Positions 22,612-36,500 of a stretch of 64,000 nucleotides of DNA are shown piece by piece. Numbering within the stretch: position 1 is the first letter of the stretch; every line of letters starts with the position of its first letter. The notes under the pieces were generated by a model. That model searched no databases. It was not told the origin of the DNA and saw nothing but the letters and a program-made list of their open reading frames with translations. The translations under genes were made by a program, and so were the position numbers. Origin of the DNA: Phialophora verrucosa (taxonomy: Eukaryota > Ascomycota > Eurotiomycetes > Chaetothyriales > Herpotrichiellaceae); NCBI GenBank assembly GCA_002099365.1, contig MSED01000014.1, positions 1,426,001 to 1,490,000 on the forward strand, in the 5' to 3' direction.

Positions 22612-25600
22612 TTACAGCCCTGTAACCCTTCTGACGCTCCTCCTGCCGCCCTCGCCGGAAACCATGACCCGGCCCTCGAGCTCCAGACTCTTCACCGCCT
22701 CGTTGAACTCGGTACCCTCAACGTCGACACTGCTCCCCTCGCCCACCGCGCGATATAGATCCGTGTACCGGATGGCATTCCCGCTCCTGACACCGGGATC
22801 TTGATCCAGCGCCTGCACGACCGCCCGCTTGAGATCTTCGCGCCGGCGTCGCTCCGAGGCGCTGCCGCCCTCGCTGAGCAGGCCCATGTCTATAAGTCCG
22901 GTGCGCGCGTCCGTCGCGGAGGCTTTGATCGCCGACTTGATGAGCCGGACAGCTTCAGCGACGTCGGACTCATCGACCACGGGGCTGAGACGCATCTTGG
23001 CGTGCGCTTCGGAGAGGCGGATCATGGACTCGAGCTGGCGCGTCGTGGCCGTGATGCGTTTCTCGGCGGCTTGGATGTTGGAGCCGAGACTGCGCATCGC
23101 GACGTACGCGTCGGAGAGGGCTCGGGCCGCCGGGGGCGTGATGCTGGGGTGGACGTTGTTGCGGGCGTAGGAGATGTACGCGGTTAGGAACTCGATGGGC
23201 TAGGGGGAACGGCACTTTAGTTAGCCAGGGATGATGCATGGATCAACGACAGAAAGCACTGCACCCGGGGGAAGGCCGTGCAGGTGAGAGAGGGTAACGT
23301 TGTGGTTGGGCTTGTGCTTGAGCGGAGGCTTAGACTTACCAGGATCTCCTCCCGCGACGCATTCTCCGGCGTATCTTCGAGGTACATGCCTACTAGATGC
23401 TTTGCAAGTCTCCGATCATTGACCTCGTCGACGCGATCTAGGACAAGGTAGACGAGGTCAAACCTCGAAAGCAGCGTCGGGGGCAGGTCGATGTTCTGCG
23501 GCACTGGCAGGTTGGGATTATATTTGCTGCCGATCGGGTTTGCTGAGGCGAGGATGCTGGTCCTGGCATTCAAGGTGGTGATGATACCTGCTTTCGCGAT
23601 CGAGACTGTTTGCTGTTCCATGACTTCGTGCAGGACCGAGCGGGTGGATTCGTTCATCTTGTCGAACTCGTCGATGCAGCACACGCCGCCGTCAGAGAGG
23701 ACCAGCGCGCCGGATTCGAGCACGAGTTGTCGCGACTCCGGGTCGCGGGTCACGTACGCGGTCAGACCGACTGCTGAGGATCCTTTGCCTGAGGTATACA
23801 CTCCTCGCGGGGCAATCTTGTGGACGTATTGCAGAAGTTGGGACTTGGAGGTCGATGGGTCACCGCAGAGCAGGATGTTGACGTCGCCTCTGTATCGGGG
23901 GCTACCGCCCTTTGCGAAGGACTTATTCGTCCCGCCGAATAGTTGGAGGAGGATGCCTTTCTTGACGTCGTCAAGCTCGTAGATACTGGGTGCCAGACTC
24001 CTTGACAGGAGGTCGTAGATGTCTTCTCGTGCTGCTGTCGCCTTGATCTTGGCTTCCTCTTCGGCCGTCACTTTTCGGGTCTGTTCCACGTCGCCGGCGA
24101 CCTGTTCCGAGAGTTCTTGCTCAATGGTGGACGCGTCGATGCCCAATTTGCGCTTGTCCACCTTCTGGATGTGGAGCACGTCAACGTAGGTCTTGAAAAG
24201 AGCCCTCACGGTCCGCTGTCGAGGATTGACACGCACAGGGTTGCCTCGGAATATGCCCGTCACTTCAATGCGATCACCTGCCTTGCAGACATCGACAAGG
24301 TCGTCATAAACGCACAGAGACACGCTATGAGGAGTTTGTCCATCTGGGACCGAATCAGGCGTCTCTTGCAGCTTGATGACCTGCTTGTCCGCAAAGACAC
24401 ATCGGTTGTGGACGATTTCCATGCTGTCCTTGGACTGACAAGCTTGACGGGGGCATACAGTGGGCTCTGCGATCTTGCCCCGATCAATGGCGACGTAGAG
24501 ACTATGATTGCAGACGGTACACTTAAAGTACGCCTCCTTCATATCTGGGATCACCGGAGTTGTGCGAATGACAAGTCCTTTGACCGATATCAGCTTGTCG
24601 ATGTCAGCAGGGTCCAGGTCTCGCATGTTGACTGTCTTGTCGAGGCCGAACGGCATAACCTTCCAAGGCTGGATCATTGCTTCTTCGACAAGATCCGGTA
24701 TGTCATCTGCACCAGTTCCGGTGGCGACCGGTGTCGGTGCGTTCAGATCTGAGGACGGCGCCGGAGGCATGGAGCTGCCGTCCCTTGCGCGTGAAGAAGG
24801 CCCAGCAGCGTGTGCTCGGCGCAGGTCTTGCATTTCTTTCTGGGCTAATTCGACCATGACATCTTTGACTGCCTGATCCATCAAGGGGATGATTTCCTGT
24901 GGATATGCTTGGAGCTGATGCCACAATTTCAAGGTCGCCGGGTATGCTTTGAGGTTGCGAGCATCAAGGTTGAGGCCATGAACGCCCATTCTTCTCATGG
25001 TTTCGAGCATCTCTAGGTACTCCTTTGCATCCGCAGCCGCTCCTAAAGCACGCGTCTCACCTTCGGTAGCACCGTCGGCCCACAACCGGTACTTCTTTGC
25101 ATAGTTGTAGAGAAAGTTCTTGAAAGAAGCCATCGAGTCAACAACGGAGATGTTGGTACCCCAGATGACTCTTGTGGAATCACCCCCCATTGCATCGGCC
25201 TCTGAGGTATCGGGATTCAGGTTGGAAAATGTTGCTTCCGAGGCGGGATCGTGGCCATCTCGGACGGGCATGCCATCCTCACCAACATAGATCCGACGGC
25301 GTGGAGCTGGAGCAGGTGCAAAGGCGTCCGAGTGTATGTCACCCCTTCGAGATGATATCCTAGGTGCACCATCCTGCCGCACAAACAGCCCACTGCTGCT
25401 GGTTGGGATGTCTGATCGAAGTTCGTGGCGGGTTCTCACTGGGCTCGAGCTGGGGTCATATCGAACGGGAGACGAATCTGCGATGTGTCAGAACTGGACG
25501 ATACTTTCGGTAGGGGGGTTCTAACCTGCAACCGGCCGCGTTGAAGCGCGAGGGGTCGCCTCACGATCGTCTGCATTGGACGGCTGTCTTGGAGGAGAAC

Positions 25601-25820
25601 TAACAATCATGCCATCACTAGCCAGCTGCGACGGGGGGGCAGGTGTGCCTCGCACAGGGGAAGACTGAAAGAACAGCGGTGACGAGGATGCGACGGCGGC
25701 GGCTGCATTGGCTGCTGACCGGGTACTTCTTGGTGTCGCATCCGAAGGCCTCGCTGGAGTCGACGATTGCGAGTTGCGGGACGAATGCCCGCGACGGCGG
25801 GAGGATGGTGTCGACGACAT
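22612..25820 (-). CDS. mcm4: DNA replication licensing factor Mcm4
   Basis: Mcm4 is a subunit of the Mcm2-7 replicative helicase loaded at origins in G1. The exons are 25820-25526, 25477-23340 and 23199-22612, with introns of 48 and 140 bp in phase, giving 1006 residues. The N-terminal 130 residues are a Ser/Pro/Arg-rich disordered tail with many SP sites, as expected for CDK and DDK regulation. A zinc-binding site (CTVC, then CPRQAC) spans about 417-450. Walker A (GDPSTSKSQLL) is near 635 and Walker B (CCIDEFDKM) near 696. The arginine-finger SRFDL is near 768. The winged-helix C terminus is complete. Confidence 0.96.
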
Positions 25821-28800
25821 CGTTTCTGGTGATCAATGGTAGCAAGGTCCAGAGGTGCGGCGTCAAGTCAAGGAGGCGGGCAAGGAATGAATTGGGCTTG
25901 ACGATCAACACGCGTCGACGCGAACTTTCGTGTCTGCGCTAACCTGATTTGACCTTAATTGATTTTGAACTCCTGTCTTCGCAGCACACTCCTATCCGAT
26001 TGCTAAACATGTGTTGTAATGCATTATATTTGACACCAGCGGCATGGGCCCGGCAAAGTGGCAGTTGGACTGGAAAGGCTACTTTACAAGAGAGCTGGGA
26101 AACCTGTCACCCTGATTGTCGCCCTTAAGGGAAGACGCAATTTACATTCTTCTCCTTCCTCTATATTATGGGCCTTTGTTTGATCCAAGCTCGCCTTCCA
26201 ACACGAAGTTAGCATGAGGCAAGCGCCCTCTTCAACCATCTGAACGACAGCACAGTTGCACAATGTTCGCAGATGCTTGAACAAGGGTGATAGCGGCTGT
26301 CGCAAGAGGAAGGCCAACATCACCAAGGTCTCAGGATTCTCTCTGGAAATTTGGTTACCTCTGCCGACCTTTCTGGTAAGGAACTGATTTGATACACGGT
26401 ATGCTTCCAAGCTACAAAAGGTGTGCAAGACGGACTCGGCATGAAGCTTGCGCACAGAACTACGACCCTTACTACCGGAATGAAGACGGAATCGGTGCTA
26501 TTCGACCAGCTGTGCCAAATGTGCGGAAAGAAGTCCAGAAGCAGGGAGCAAAGGGAACAGAGCCTGGCATCATTTGAGTGGCTCCGAAGCCGTGGAAGAC
26601 GTGGCAGAGTTGCTGTGGCACGTACTCGTACTCGTACCGCAGCCGCACACAGCATACGACGCACAGTAGTTAAATAAGTGCCTAGTCCTGTACTGGTACC
26701 TGCTGCAGAGCATCTCGATCTGGAATGTGCTTTCCTTGTGACCTGAAGCAGCGATTCGCCCGCAGTCGAGCTGGAACGCCGGCTTTTTCCATCGTGCTGC
26801 CACTGTTTGTCTCTTCCGAGACTGAACTGCGTGCGCCCCAGAGACAGTACGCAGTTTGGAGAACTTTGAAGGTAAGTAAGCACGAACGCTGGTCGGGTAC
26901 CGGAGCCGAGGTATTCACGCTTATACTTCGTTTTCGCTCAGATCATTTCTATCGAGGGAGTGACGTCCCGAAGAGTTGTCATAATGAATCCGAGTCAACG
27001 TCGGCTTCAGACTAATTGATCCGATCTCAAAGCCGTGACGGTGAGCGTCGTTGCCCAAGCATTGGTTGCCTTCTCTTGAAGTGGGTTGTTGTGGCCAGAA
27101 TCCCGAAATTGGGTCTGGCAAGTTCCGATCTGACTTGCAGACTTTCGGAAAAGAAATGCGGGCACGAAAACGAGTTGAAGTCTTCAACAGCCGTTTACCC
27201 GGCTATAGAGGCGTGCCGAGCTGGCTTAGAGAAGAGGAGAGAGCACTTTGGAATCTTCAATCTTCGAACGAGACCCCATAGCGAGACCGTGTGGGTAATC
27301 CCGTCGTTGTTCGATTTCCAAGCACTCGGTCTTCGACTGAAAGAATACTTGTACTCTTGTCGGTCAGCAATTACTATCAGGGAACGGAGCAAGAGCCCCG
27401 CGGTCGCAATGAGACTCCTGAGGCCGGCGTGCTGTGACTCGGCCGCGAAAAGTGCGAAGTTCGTGAAGCCGTACAAAGTAACTAGCTTGGGTTGCTTGTT
27501 AGCAGCTAATCTCTCCAAAGTCACGCGTCCATCCTTCACAGGCAGAAAGCCGGCCGGGCGGCGGAGTATCGGGGTATGTAGCAAGTCACTCTTCACCGAT
27601 TTTTCGCGGAGAGGGTACCTCTAGCTACAGGCCAGACGCAACCCCCAGGTCGGGATTCGAGGGAACATTCTCGGCACTTGCGAGATGCAGGGCCGAAGTG
27701 GATCGTCAGGAACACGCTCCGCCAGGCGAGGTGTTCCAGAACCTGAACGACTCAGGCAGCTGACTGGCTCGCACCCAGGAAAAGAAGGACGCGCAGTTGC
27801 TCCATCGCAGTTTTGCAGAGAATTCCTGGTCACGCGCAGTGTTTCTGTGCTCCCTGGCTTCATCTCGGCTCCTTCTGACCAATTTAGGCGCGTGGGTTAA
27901 GATGCTGCGTGGTATGGCGTGGCCAATCCACGGTCGGCCCTTATATTAAACCACCAGCCTGTTCGCCAGAGCTGTCGAGCACGCAGGTGAACCTGCTGAC
28001 CTGAAAAGAGGCGGGCTGACTAGAACACCGTCCAAGTCGAACGGACGATGCTCCTCCTCTCCATATCACGACCGGCTCCGTCTCTGACTATAGCTACGTC
28101 GCCGGCCCATTCCCGCCAGTCTGCGGTGAATGCTTCATATTATGGCCATACCCCAAAGTCCCCCGGCCGGGTGACTAACATTCTCTTTTTCCCTTCCTTT
28201 CTCTCTTTCTCCCTTTTCTCCCCTCCCCTCCCCCTCTGCCACTCTCGCGCCATGGCAGAAGGTGGCTTGTTTGGCACATTGATGGACGCCACTCACCGCT
28301 CAGCCTTACCATCCGACCTCTCAGAAACCCAGCACCAACACATCAGGCGCACATGACACATACCTGCCAAATGGCACAAGATGAATGGCCCATTCTGGGA
28401 CGTGTCTGGTCGACAGGGTCCAAAAGGATGCGTCGGACCGCCGGCTGGCCACGTCGGCAGTGCTGATCAATCCAGCCTAGGCTGGCACATGCCCCTGCCT
28501 ATCATCCTCCCTTTCAGGCACCCCTGGGCACTTGCACACATTCCCCGACCACTCAACGTTGAGGTTGGGTGTCGTTTCGGCCCCTGAATCGCCAGATCCC
28601 TGGCTGCCACGATGCCGCGGATTGGACCCTGACTGCCCCGAAACAACCCTCAGTGAGGATCCTCGGGCCTCTAGCCAGGCACCACGCAGCACTCACACCC
28701 TGTTTGGGAGAAGGGGGCCATGTTCTGACATCCGACATTCTTCCCTCTGGCAGGCTCCCTTGCACACACGCGAGTACGCGAGGACACATTCCCACCGGTG

Positions 28801-31202
28801 CAGCTCTCATCACGGTCACTTTCGGTTCGGACAGAGAGACAGAGAGAGTACTTTATATCATGGACGGATGTGCCAGTTCTCACCCACCCGCACCCCCTTC
28901 GGAAACTGTTGCCCCTTCTCCCTCGCTTGCTCGCTCTCCCTCTCTCCTGTATATATGAGCGCCTGCAAACCCGTCCGAGTGCGCGATCATCTCTTCGCCT
29001 TTGGATATGTTGGACACAACAAACCGTGGGCCGAGTAATGGTCCTGCTGTCCCAATCAGAGACTTTTCAGCCCTCTTTCCCACTGCGCTCATCACAAGCC
29101 TGGCTGTCACCTCCCGGGATTACTGAGTACTCCTTTGGCGGCGCACATTCGCTACATATGCGATGAGTCTCTATCGCAGTGCCCGACAGAGAATACCTAG
29201 TCGTTGGCGACACTGATCTCGCCAGCGCCAGTTCCAGTTCGCCATTCATCGCCATTACACGCAAGGCTCGCTCTGCCCCAGCGATGAGGCTGAGACCGCG
29301 CGCCGCTCCGGACCGAAGCCTATCTCGATAAGGGCTGGCATGGCCCCCATCATCTCATTCACCTACATGCATCGCCGATACCGATACCGACGCTGTGCAT
29401 ACAGGCATACCAGCCAGCCGGTACCCAGAAGCTATCCACACTGCGATGGAGGCGATCCATACATGCACTCCATAATGGCCCTTGCCGCTGAGGTCGCGGT
29501 CACTCTGCTTCAACACTGACCATGACATGGCCATGTCCATATCATCCGAACACTCTTGAGGATCGGGATGGCAATCAGGCATCGGTCCTCCCGCACGTAC
29601 TGTCGGAAGTTCAGATTCGAATACCGCTTCCAACCTTACACAAATACTCATGCCATTCGAGCCCACACTCGCCCAGTACAGCCCTGTTACCGATCACCAA
29701 ACCATCCATCCATCGGTCGTGGGAGATTCTCCACGGCGACGACAGAATGGACGATCTGATGGACACGACACGACACATCCACACCACGATACCATGTCAC
29801 ATCCGACCCCAGCCTGCCCTACCTTCCACTCTACCCAGTCCGCGCGGCTCTAGAAATACACCGCCACCCACTTCCACCCTTCCACGCTTCCACCAAGCAT
29901 TCTCTTCACGAGCGGCAGACCTTCCTACTCGCTCTGCCTCTTCAGCCTCCCTCTCTCCCGCCTCGCTGTCCGGACCCAGGTCCACGTCCACGTCCGGACC
30001 GTGGCACTTCCTTCTCCGCATCGCACGCAAGCCTTGCGCAAGGTCGACTCTATGCAGCGGCAGTACATAGAACTATTCATGGAGAGTCGTTGCAGGTCGT
30101 CGTCGCCGTCGATTGGCCCCCACTATCACTGGATCTGATCATGGAGCGCAGGCAGGCACACAGACAGACGGACGGACAAACAGGAAGGGTCCTCTACCCG
30201 ATCTTCCTCGGTGGCACTGGACATCTATCTGCTTGCATTGTCATTGTCATACGGGCGTGGCTTGGTATCCGGAGCTGCCGCGCCATCCCTCCTCACGGGC
30301 TGCTGTCGTTCTTGGGAACCCATTACCAAACTCCACACCCACCTTCGCCTTCCCTTGCCTTCGAGCCTTGGTCAGCTTCGACACATGGACACGCCAACCC
30401 CACGAATATCGGTCACTCTACAACTTGACATGGACATGTGACGGAATAAAAACAAGAGTCATCAACATCGAATCTCTCATTCTGCGTTATCCTATATACG
30501 TCGTAATGTGCACCCCAGTCAATGTGATGAGAGAAGAGCTATCCGGATGGGCGAAGAAGAGAATGGGTACGAAGCTGCGATGACCTTGGTGCCCGTCCTC
30601 GGAGATGCGAAACTCAATCCTGCCAGCAACGTCTGTGACTGCAGCCCTCCGAATGCTCCCCGGCCCTCTGGAATCCCTCAAATCTCCAAACAAAGTTGTC
30701 CAAAGTGTGTACAAGAAAGCGAGTCCGCAACGCCAGAAAATCCCACAAACTTTTGAGGCTTCGCTGTCTCCTTCGCTTGGGGCGGGTCAGTCGAGAAGCT
30801 GGTTTCCGACTTTCCAGTCTAAGTATCAATCGACAGCATGTCGTCAGTCTTCCACCGGTTCGGAATGTCGGAAACGTCTATTAACATCGGAGGAGAGTTC
30901 CTTCAAAACGCCAGAGGAACGAATGTGCTCCTCGAATCGCACATCGCCGGAAGAAGGCGAGGAAAAAAAAAGTTGTCTGGGCGCTAAAAAACAGCAGATG
31001 ATAGAGCGATGTCAACCCCCCGGCATTGAAAGATGCGATTTCTTGCTGTCTGGCAGCGTGGGTGACTCTGGAACGTCGGCCGAGTCATGACAAGATACGG
31101 CCGAACAGCACCGATTAGTGCACAACGTGTGCAAGGTCGACCTCGGAAAGGGCGGTCAACTAGATGCAATGATGCAAATAAAGGGATAAAACGCCAAGGT
31201 CG
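25821..31202. other. Long tract without a supported gene
   Basis: This 5.4 kb tract lies between the start of mcm4 and the 3' end of the PP1 subunit gene. The longest frames (202 codons at 27016-27624, 182 at 29522-30070, 187 at 26320-26883) lack recognisable domains. They also overlap equally long frames on the other strand. The first part must hold the mcm4 promoter. A pyrimidine-rich stretch is at 28180-28245. Non-coding transcripts or a rapidly evolving gene cannot be excluded. Confidence 0.4.
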
Positions 31203-33572
31203 TTACCCCTGGATTGCCGTGGGCGTGGGCGTTTCGGACATGAAGGTATGTTGCGCTGCCGAGTAGGGTGATCCGAAGGATGCTGGCGAGCCGGATCGGG
31301 ATCCAAACAGTCCGCCCAGCAGTGGTGACGATGACCGAGCGACGTATTGTGCGAAACCCTTCGACGACTGGGAACTTGGCACCGGGGACATGCTCCGAGG
31401 TGGTGTTGGAGTTGAAGAGCCAGACGAATTGGTGGACTGGGGACTGGGTCCAGTGCTCACATCCGACGCCGTCGCCGAATCAGCTACGCCATCAACCATG
31501 CTCAGAGCAGTCCTTGTCAAGGGCTCAGACGGTTTGGCTGTCCCAAACTGCAACAACAATTAGCACTTCAGTGTCGTGACCTCCTCGCTCTTCCCCTGGG
31601 CACCTACAAAGCAGTATTTGTCCACTAGTTCCTGATATGATTGCGAGGTGAGTGATGGCTTCTCAGAGACCAAAGCCGCGGGCTTGGAGGTCAGAAAAGT
31701 GGCGCTGTTGGCGCCACTTTTGATACCGTTGACGCCGTTTTCATGCTTAGGGGCAGCATTTGCAACGCTCTGGACGACGGGGATGGTCGCAGGAACGTCG
31801 TGGGAAGACTGCTTTGTAGTTACCCTCGGAGTCAAGCCAGACCAATCGCCCAGAGCGGCATATGCGTTATTCTTTGCCGCCGTCAAGGAAGAATTGAAAT
31901 CGTACCGGTGCCCAAATGCCTGAGGGCCGGCTTGCTTACGGCGCTGGGGAGCATCTGGGATCAGCTCGGCCTTTGAGCGCGGGCTTCTCAATTTGAGCTT
32001 AGGCTCACCCATGAGAGTGCCGGCTGACTGACCAAAGCTTCCAAAGTTGTCAAACCCAGTTGAGAAGTCATCGAACGACGCGGGCATGGAAACTGGTCTT
32101 CCCGAGGTGGCTGACGATGGCCGACTCCGAGGTAAAGCATTCAATGGTCTCTCACCAAGGCCAGGAGCAGGCTTCTTGGCCTGTGGCGCCTTGGCCTTCT
32201 TGCTAAAGTCCACTTGGTAGTTGAAGGTCCCGTTATTGTCCCAGAACTCCTGACCGTTGACATTGTAGCGCACGCAGAAGAACAGCGTCTTCGTCTCGAG
32301 ATTTGCCTGGTCTGCAAGTTTGATGCTAAAGTTGAAGTGGTCAAGGTTCTCATGGGGACCTTTCCGGCGGACATCGTTGTTATAGTCCGCCGCGATCTCG
32401 GAAGTGGTCTTCCAATAATCGAGGGTGAAGCGGACTACAACCGACTTATGAAAAGCCAGATTCTGGACCGCGATATTGCCCACAAGGTGCTTGTTATCGG
32501 CTGAAAGAAAGACTCGATCGACAAACACAGGCTGTGATCTGCGAGCTTCTGAGTCTTGAGGGAAGTTGGCCAAAGAGATCTCCCACTCATATGCGGATGA
32601 CCGAGGCCGGGAGCTGGCCTCATCCGAGCCAAAGGGAAACTCGCCTTCACTCTCATAGTTTTCCACAGGTGAGGAACCTGCACTGACAGCCAGCGGTCTA
32701 TCGACCTGGAGGAAATGCCTGACGTGTTCGAGGTGGGAATCGAAGTGAACTGCCTTCGAGTAGGTGGGGGTGCCAGGCATGCTCGAGGGTCGCCGCCGTG
32801 ATGAGGGCCGAAGAGCAGGACGGACCAGCTCGCCTGATTTCTTGCGGAGCATAGGTGGTCGATTGCTAGGCCCGTTGTCACTATCGCTATCATCCGTGTC
32901 TGTTGGGATAACCACCGAAGGAGTTTGGTTTTGCGAAGATTCGAAGATGATGTTGGAGTCGGTGGACGACCTGGAGTGGGAGATCTTCCGGGCCTCCTGT
33001 GACAGAGGTGGCCGCTGTAGCTGTGGGCCCGCCGACTGGGTGCCATCGAGCCGCGAGACTGGAACGTCCAGGTTGGTAGAGGTAGCCTCCCCTCCACGGG
33101 TTGGGGAGCCAGTCGACTTTCTCAGGTCTATTGAGCGAATTGCTGCATGTAACGCTTGGAGGTTCTCAGCCTCCAGATCCCTAGTCCGTCCCCTTTGAGG
33201 CTCGTCCTCGTCACTGGAATTCTGTGACGACTCGGGGGGAGATATCGTCATCTGGGCAGGTATTGCTGAATTGGTCACAGGCGGAGGCGACTGTCTTATG
33301 CTGTTATGGGGATCAAAGGCCCCGTTGTCTTCATATGCCTCCCCATTATGAAGTACCTCGACGTTCTGCGTGTCATTTAACGATGGACTCCGCCGGTGTT
33401 TTGTCAAATACGAGGAGGAGCCGTGGGATCGTGGCAGATTTGGACGGCCGGAGGAAGTGGGAAGCTCTGGAGAGAGTAACTGCCCTTTGATGTACGAATG
33501 AGACCTGCTCGGGGTTGGGCTGGGTTGTTTCGAGGTTACAGGGGAGAGCTGCGCTGGCGGAGTGTAAGGCAT
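31203..33572 (-). CDS. CBM21 protein phosphatase 1 regulatory subunit (Gac1/Pig-like)
   Basis: This is a targeting subunit that brings the PP1 catalytic subunit (Glc7) to glycogen or other substrates. The exons are 33572-31608 and 31547-31203, with a 60 bp intron (gtaggt to ttgcag), giving 769 residues. The PP1-docking RVxF-type motif is KAVHF at residues 273-277. The CBM21 domain spans about 327-456, from YEWEISLANF through the conserved VRFTLDYWKT and FNFSIKL to the FWDNNGTFNYQVDF end. The rest is Ser/Pro-rich and disordered. The N-terminal MPYTPP and the later SYLTKHRRSPS block are features I recognise from orthologues. If the intron were not removed, the protein would end 16 residues after the splice site. 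Confidence 0.92.
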
Positions 33573-36500
33573 TCGGTCGGATTACTGGGTTGAAAGCCTC
33601 CAGTCCAGGAGCTGCAGGGAGTTATTGCGCGACGAGGCTCATCAAGAGCAGCTCGAGGAGGGGAATTATAGAGTGCGGACGATCTGATCGAGACAATGGA
33701 CGTCAGCAAGGTGTCAGAAGCATTGTGAATCATAAAAATAATGTTTCCCAGGTAGGTGGTAGGGCTGTTGTAGGAGGAGAGACTGTGTGTGGGATGACAA
33801 GGTGGTGGTGACGGAAAAGTTGGTTGAGTTATCGATGAGCGCAGCCACAGGGTTGTCACTGGTCAATGACCTCGCCAACTTTAACTGTGGCCCCCCATCG
33901 AAATCGACTGGGCGCGGCTGCTGCGGCAAGATGCAGGTTGAGGCAGAGGCACTTACCAGAGTAAAATGTAAAATTGCGAGGCAAGAACCAGGAAAGCACA
34001 GACTATTCGGCCTCAGATGCTCAACGATCGGTGAGGTGGAAGTGAGCCGTCACTGATGCAGGATGCAAATGCTGAGAATACAAAATCACCACGGGACCAG
34101 AGATCAACCGTACAGCGATAACTTGTATTTCTCCTGCGAGACAGAGTGTGCAGGTACCGGAAGGGAGGGTCAAAGTCAGATGGCGTGACAATGTACTCTT
34201 GTTATCCTCTCGTTTCTTTGTTGGCGTAAAACGATCCCACGCTGTTCCGGGCTGCTTGCTAATCGGTCACCGACAATGTAATAGGCCCAGGACTTCGACC
34301 GTGATCGTGTCCGTCGTTCCTTCTCGAGTCTCCCACAGCCTTCTCGAAGGGTCGTTGGAGAATAGGCTGGCAATGGCCTAGAGGATACGGGACAAGGGAG
34401 GGTGTGGTGAAAGGTGGGAGGGAGGAGAATATCTTTGGTGTGGTGAGAGGTGTGTAAAGAGAAAAAGCAGGCGATCAAGGCCAAAAGGTGTTGAGTCTCG
34501 AGCGGCCCAAAGCAGGAAGCTCGGATCTGCGCGCTGTGCTGGTCAGTGGGCGATGGGGGTTGATGGGCGGTAGATTAGGATCGGATGGGCAAACTGGGCA
34601 AGGTGAGAGCGAGGGCGATGCTGCCGAACCTGGAACCTGGGTGGGCTGCCTGCCGGAACTAGTTTCTGTAGGTGTGGGTTTGCTGGACGACGCGGCTCGA
34701 GGACTTCTGGGCAAGAGGCGAACAGAGATGACCAGGGTACCAGGGATGAGGTGCAGTAGTTTTTAATTATGCTTCCAGGCTATGTGGGCAGTGGACTGAG
34801 TTCTTGGAGGTGGCGCAACTCACAAGCGGCAAGCCCCAACGTTTGCAGCACAGGACACACTCGGGTCTGCGTCGACTTGTCGACCCACGGACTGCAGCTA
34901 AGGAAACGGTCTGCGACGCTAGTAGCGCGCGCACATCTTCGTCCTGTATCTTGACATGCTCCTTGACAGGGAAACACCGGTGCAGGCGCCCTGCAAATGC
35001 AGATGCAGTGTGCAGAGTAATGCCATGGCTCGGTGGAAGAGAGCATAGGTCCGGAAAGCGGGGAATTATGTTTCAGCAGTGTACGAGTACGAATCCAGGC
35101 CAACAGTAATAGGGATGTGGGTAGCTGGTTGTGGTGTGAGGACAGCGCCAACTGTTACAGCAGCAATACGAAGAAAAGGATCAGCGGCCGCGGAGCTTCG
35201 ATGTCGTGTATCTACGGAGTACTGTGGTGCCTCAGTTGAAAACGACTACTCCATACGCACAAGAGTGTCGTGCACGAAGTATTGGTGGCGGGAAGCCACG
35301 GCAAAATTCTGTTCAATTCTAGTATCCGCACGGGTACTGGATAGGGAGCCACGAGTACTGGGTAGGCCATAGCGCAGGAGACCGTACGAGTCTGTGCACT
35401 ATGTGATGGCATCATTGAGGTGCTTTTCTCAGCATTGGTGGCACCGAAGCTCTGGCCATGCCCGCATCTTAATAATTGTTGTAGAAGAAACTCTGGTCTG
35501 TGCCACTCGAGAGATGATTGAACGCGAGGAGTACCCTTTCGCATGGCCAGGTTGACAGCGAGTGAAAACCCCCGGAAGCAGAAACCCGCTTGCGGGACCT
35601 GGCGGGATGAACGAAGCACAAAATGGTCTGAGCGTCTCTCCAGATTTCCAGGTTTTACGCGTGCTGCCAGCAGCACGCTTATCCTGGGGCACGGTCTGAG
35701 GTTGTTGCAACACCACATTGGCTTGTAAGCTTGGCCCAGTACTCGTAGACGGTGAATACTCGTAGAGCAGCCATGCATCTGTCAAGGGCCAAAGTGCACT
35801 GCTTGTTGCAACGAGGACACTGCTAGACTCGAATGATCTGGCAGAAAACCCAGCGCCCATTGGCCGAGATTTAGCGTTCGGCGAAATGTTCCGTCCAACC
35901 AAAGCATCACAAGCGCCAATCTGTGCCGCAGTGAGTTTTTCTGAATCCCCTTTCCCCTCTTTGTGGCACTAAGAGATAACACAGTCAGCAATCCTGAGCG
36001 CAATAATCACAGCGCAACATAATACGGAAAGTGAGAATAGCGTGTGCATCAATGGGACAAGCTAAAGGATTGGCCGGCTGCGATTTGATTCCAATACTGA
36101 TTCCGGCGGTGACTCGCCTGCCTCTGGCCGAGATCCCTAGATCAATGAAATCCTTTGCCGTCTTGACAAAGTGGGAAGTTGTGCGATGGGAAAGTGCAAC
36201 CAGATCCTGCTCTGCACTACTCAGTCCTTGCATAGTCCTTCGCACAGCGACACAAGTTTACCGCCAGGGTGTTGCTCACTAGTTGGTTGGCTTATGCTGG
36301 CCTTGACACGCTCCCACAACCAATCTCCCAGCATGCAAGCCCACCAAGTGCCCTCGGGTGTGGTGTGCCTTCGGTTGAAACAGCCGCCAGCCGTCAACTT
36401 CAACTCTAACACGAATGAGAGCATTTCGTATTCGTGGAAAACAACCCTACAGACCCCCAATAATGCGTATGTCAACTATTATCCAGGTGCAACGGTGGAC

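Noticed and set aside
27016..27624. 202-codon plus-strand frame
   Set aside because: It has no recognisable domain, overlaps a 133-codon antisense frame and lacks splice or promoter support.
35212..35902. Two overlapping minus-strand frames of 157 and 188 codons
   Set aside because: The frames contradict each other and show no motif.
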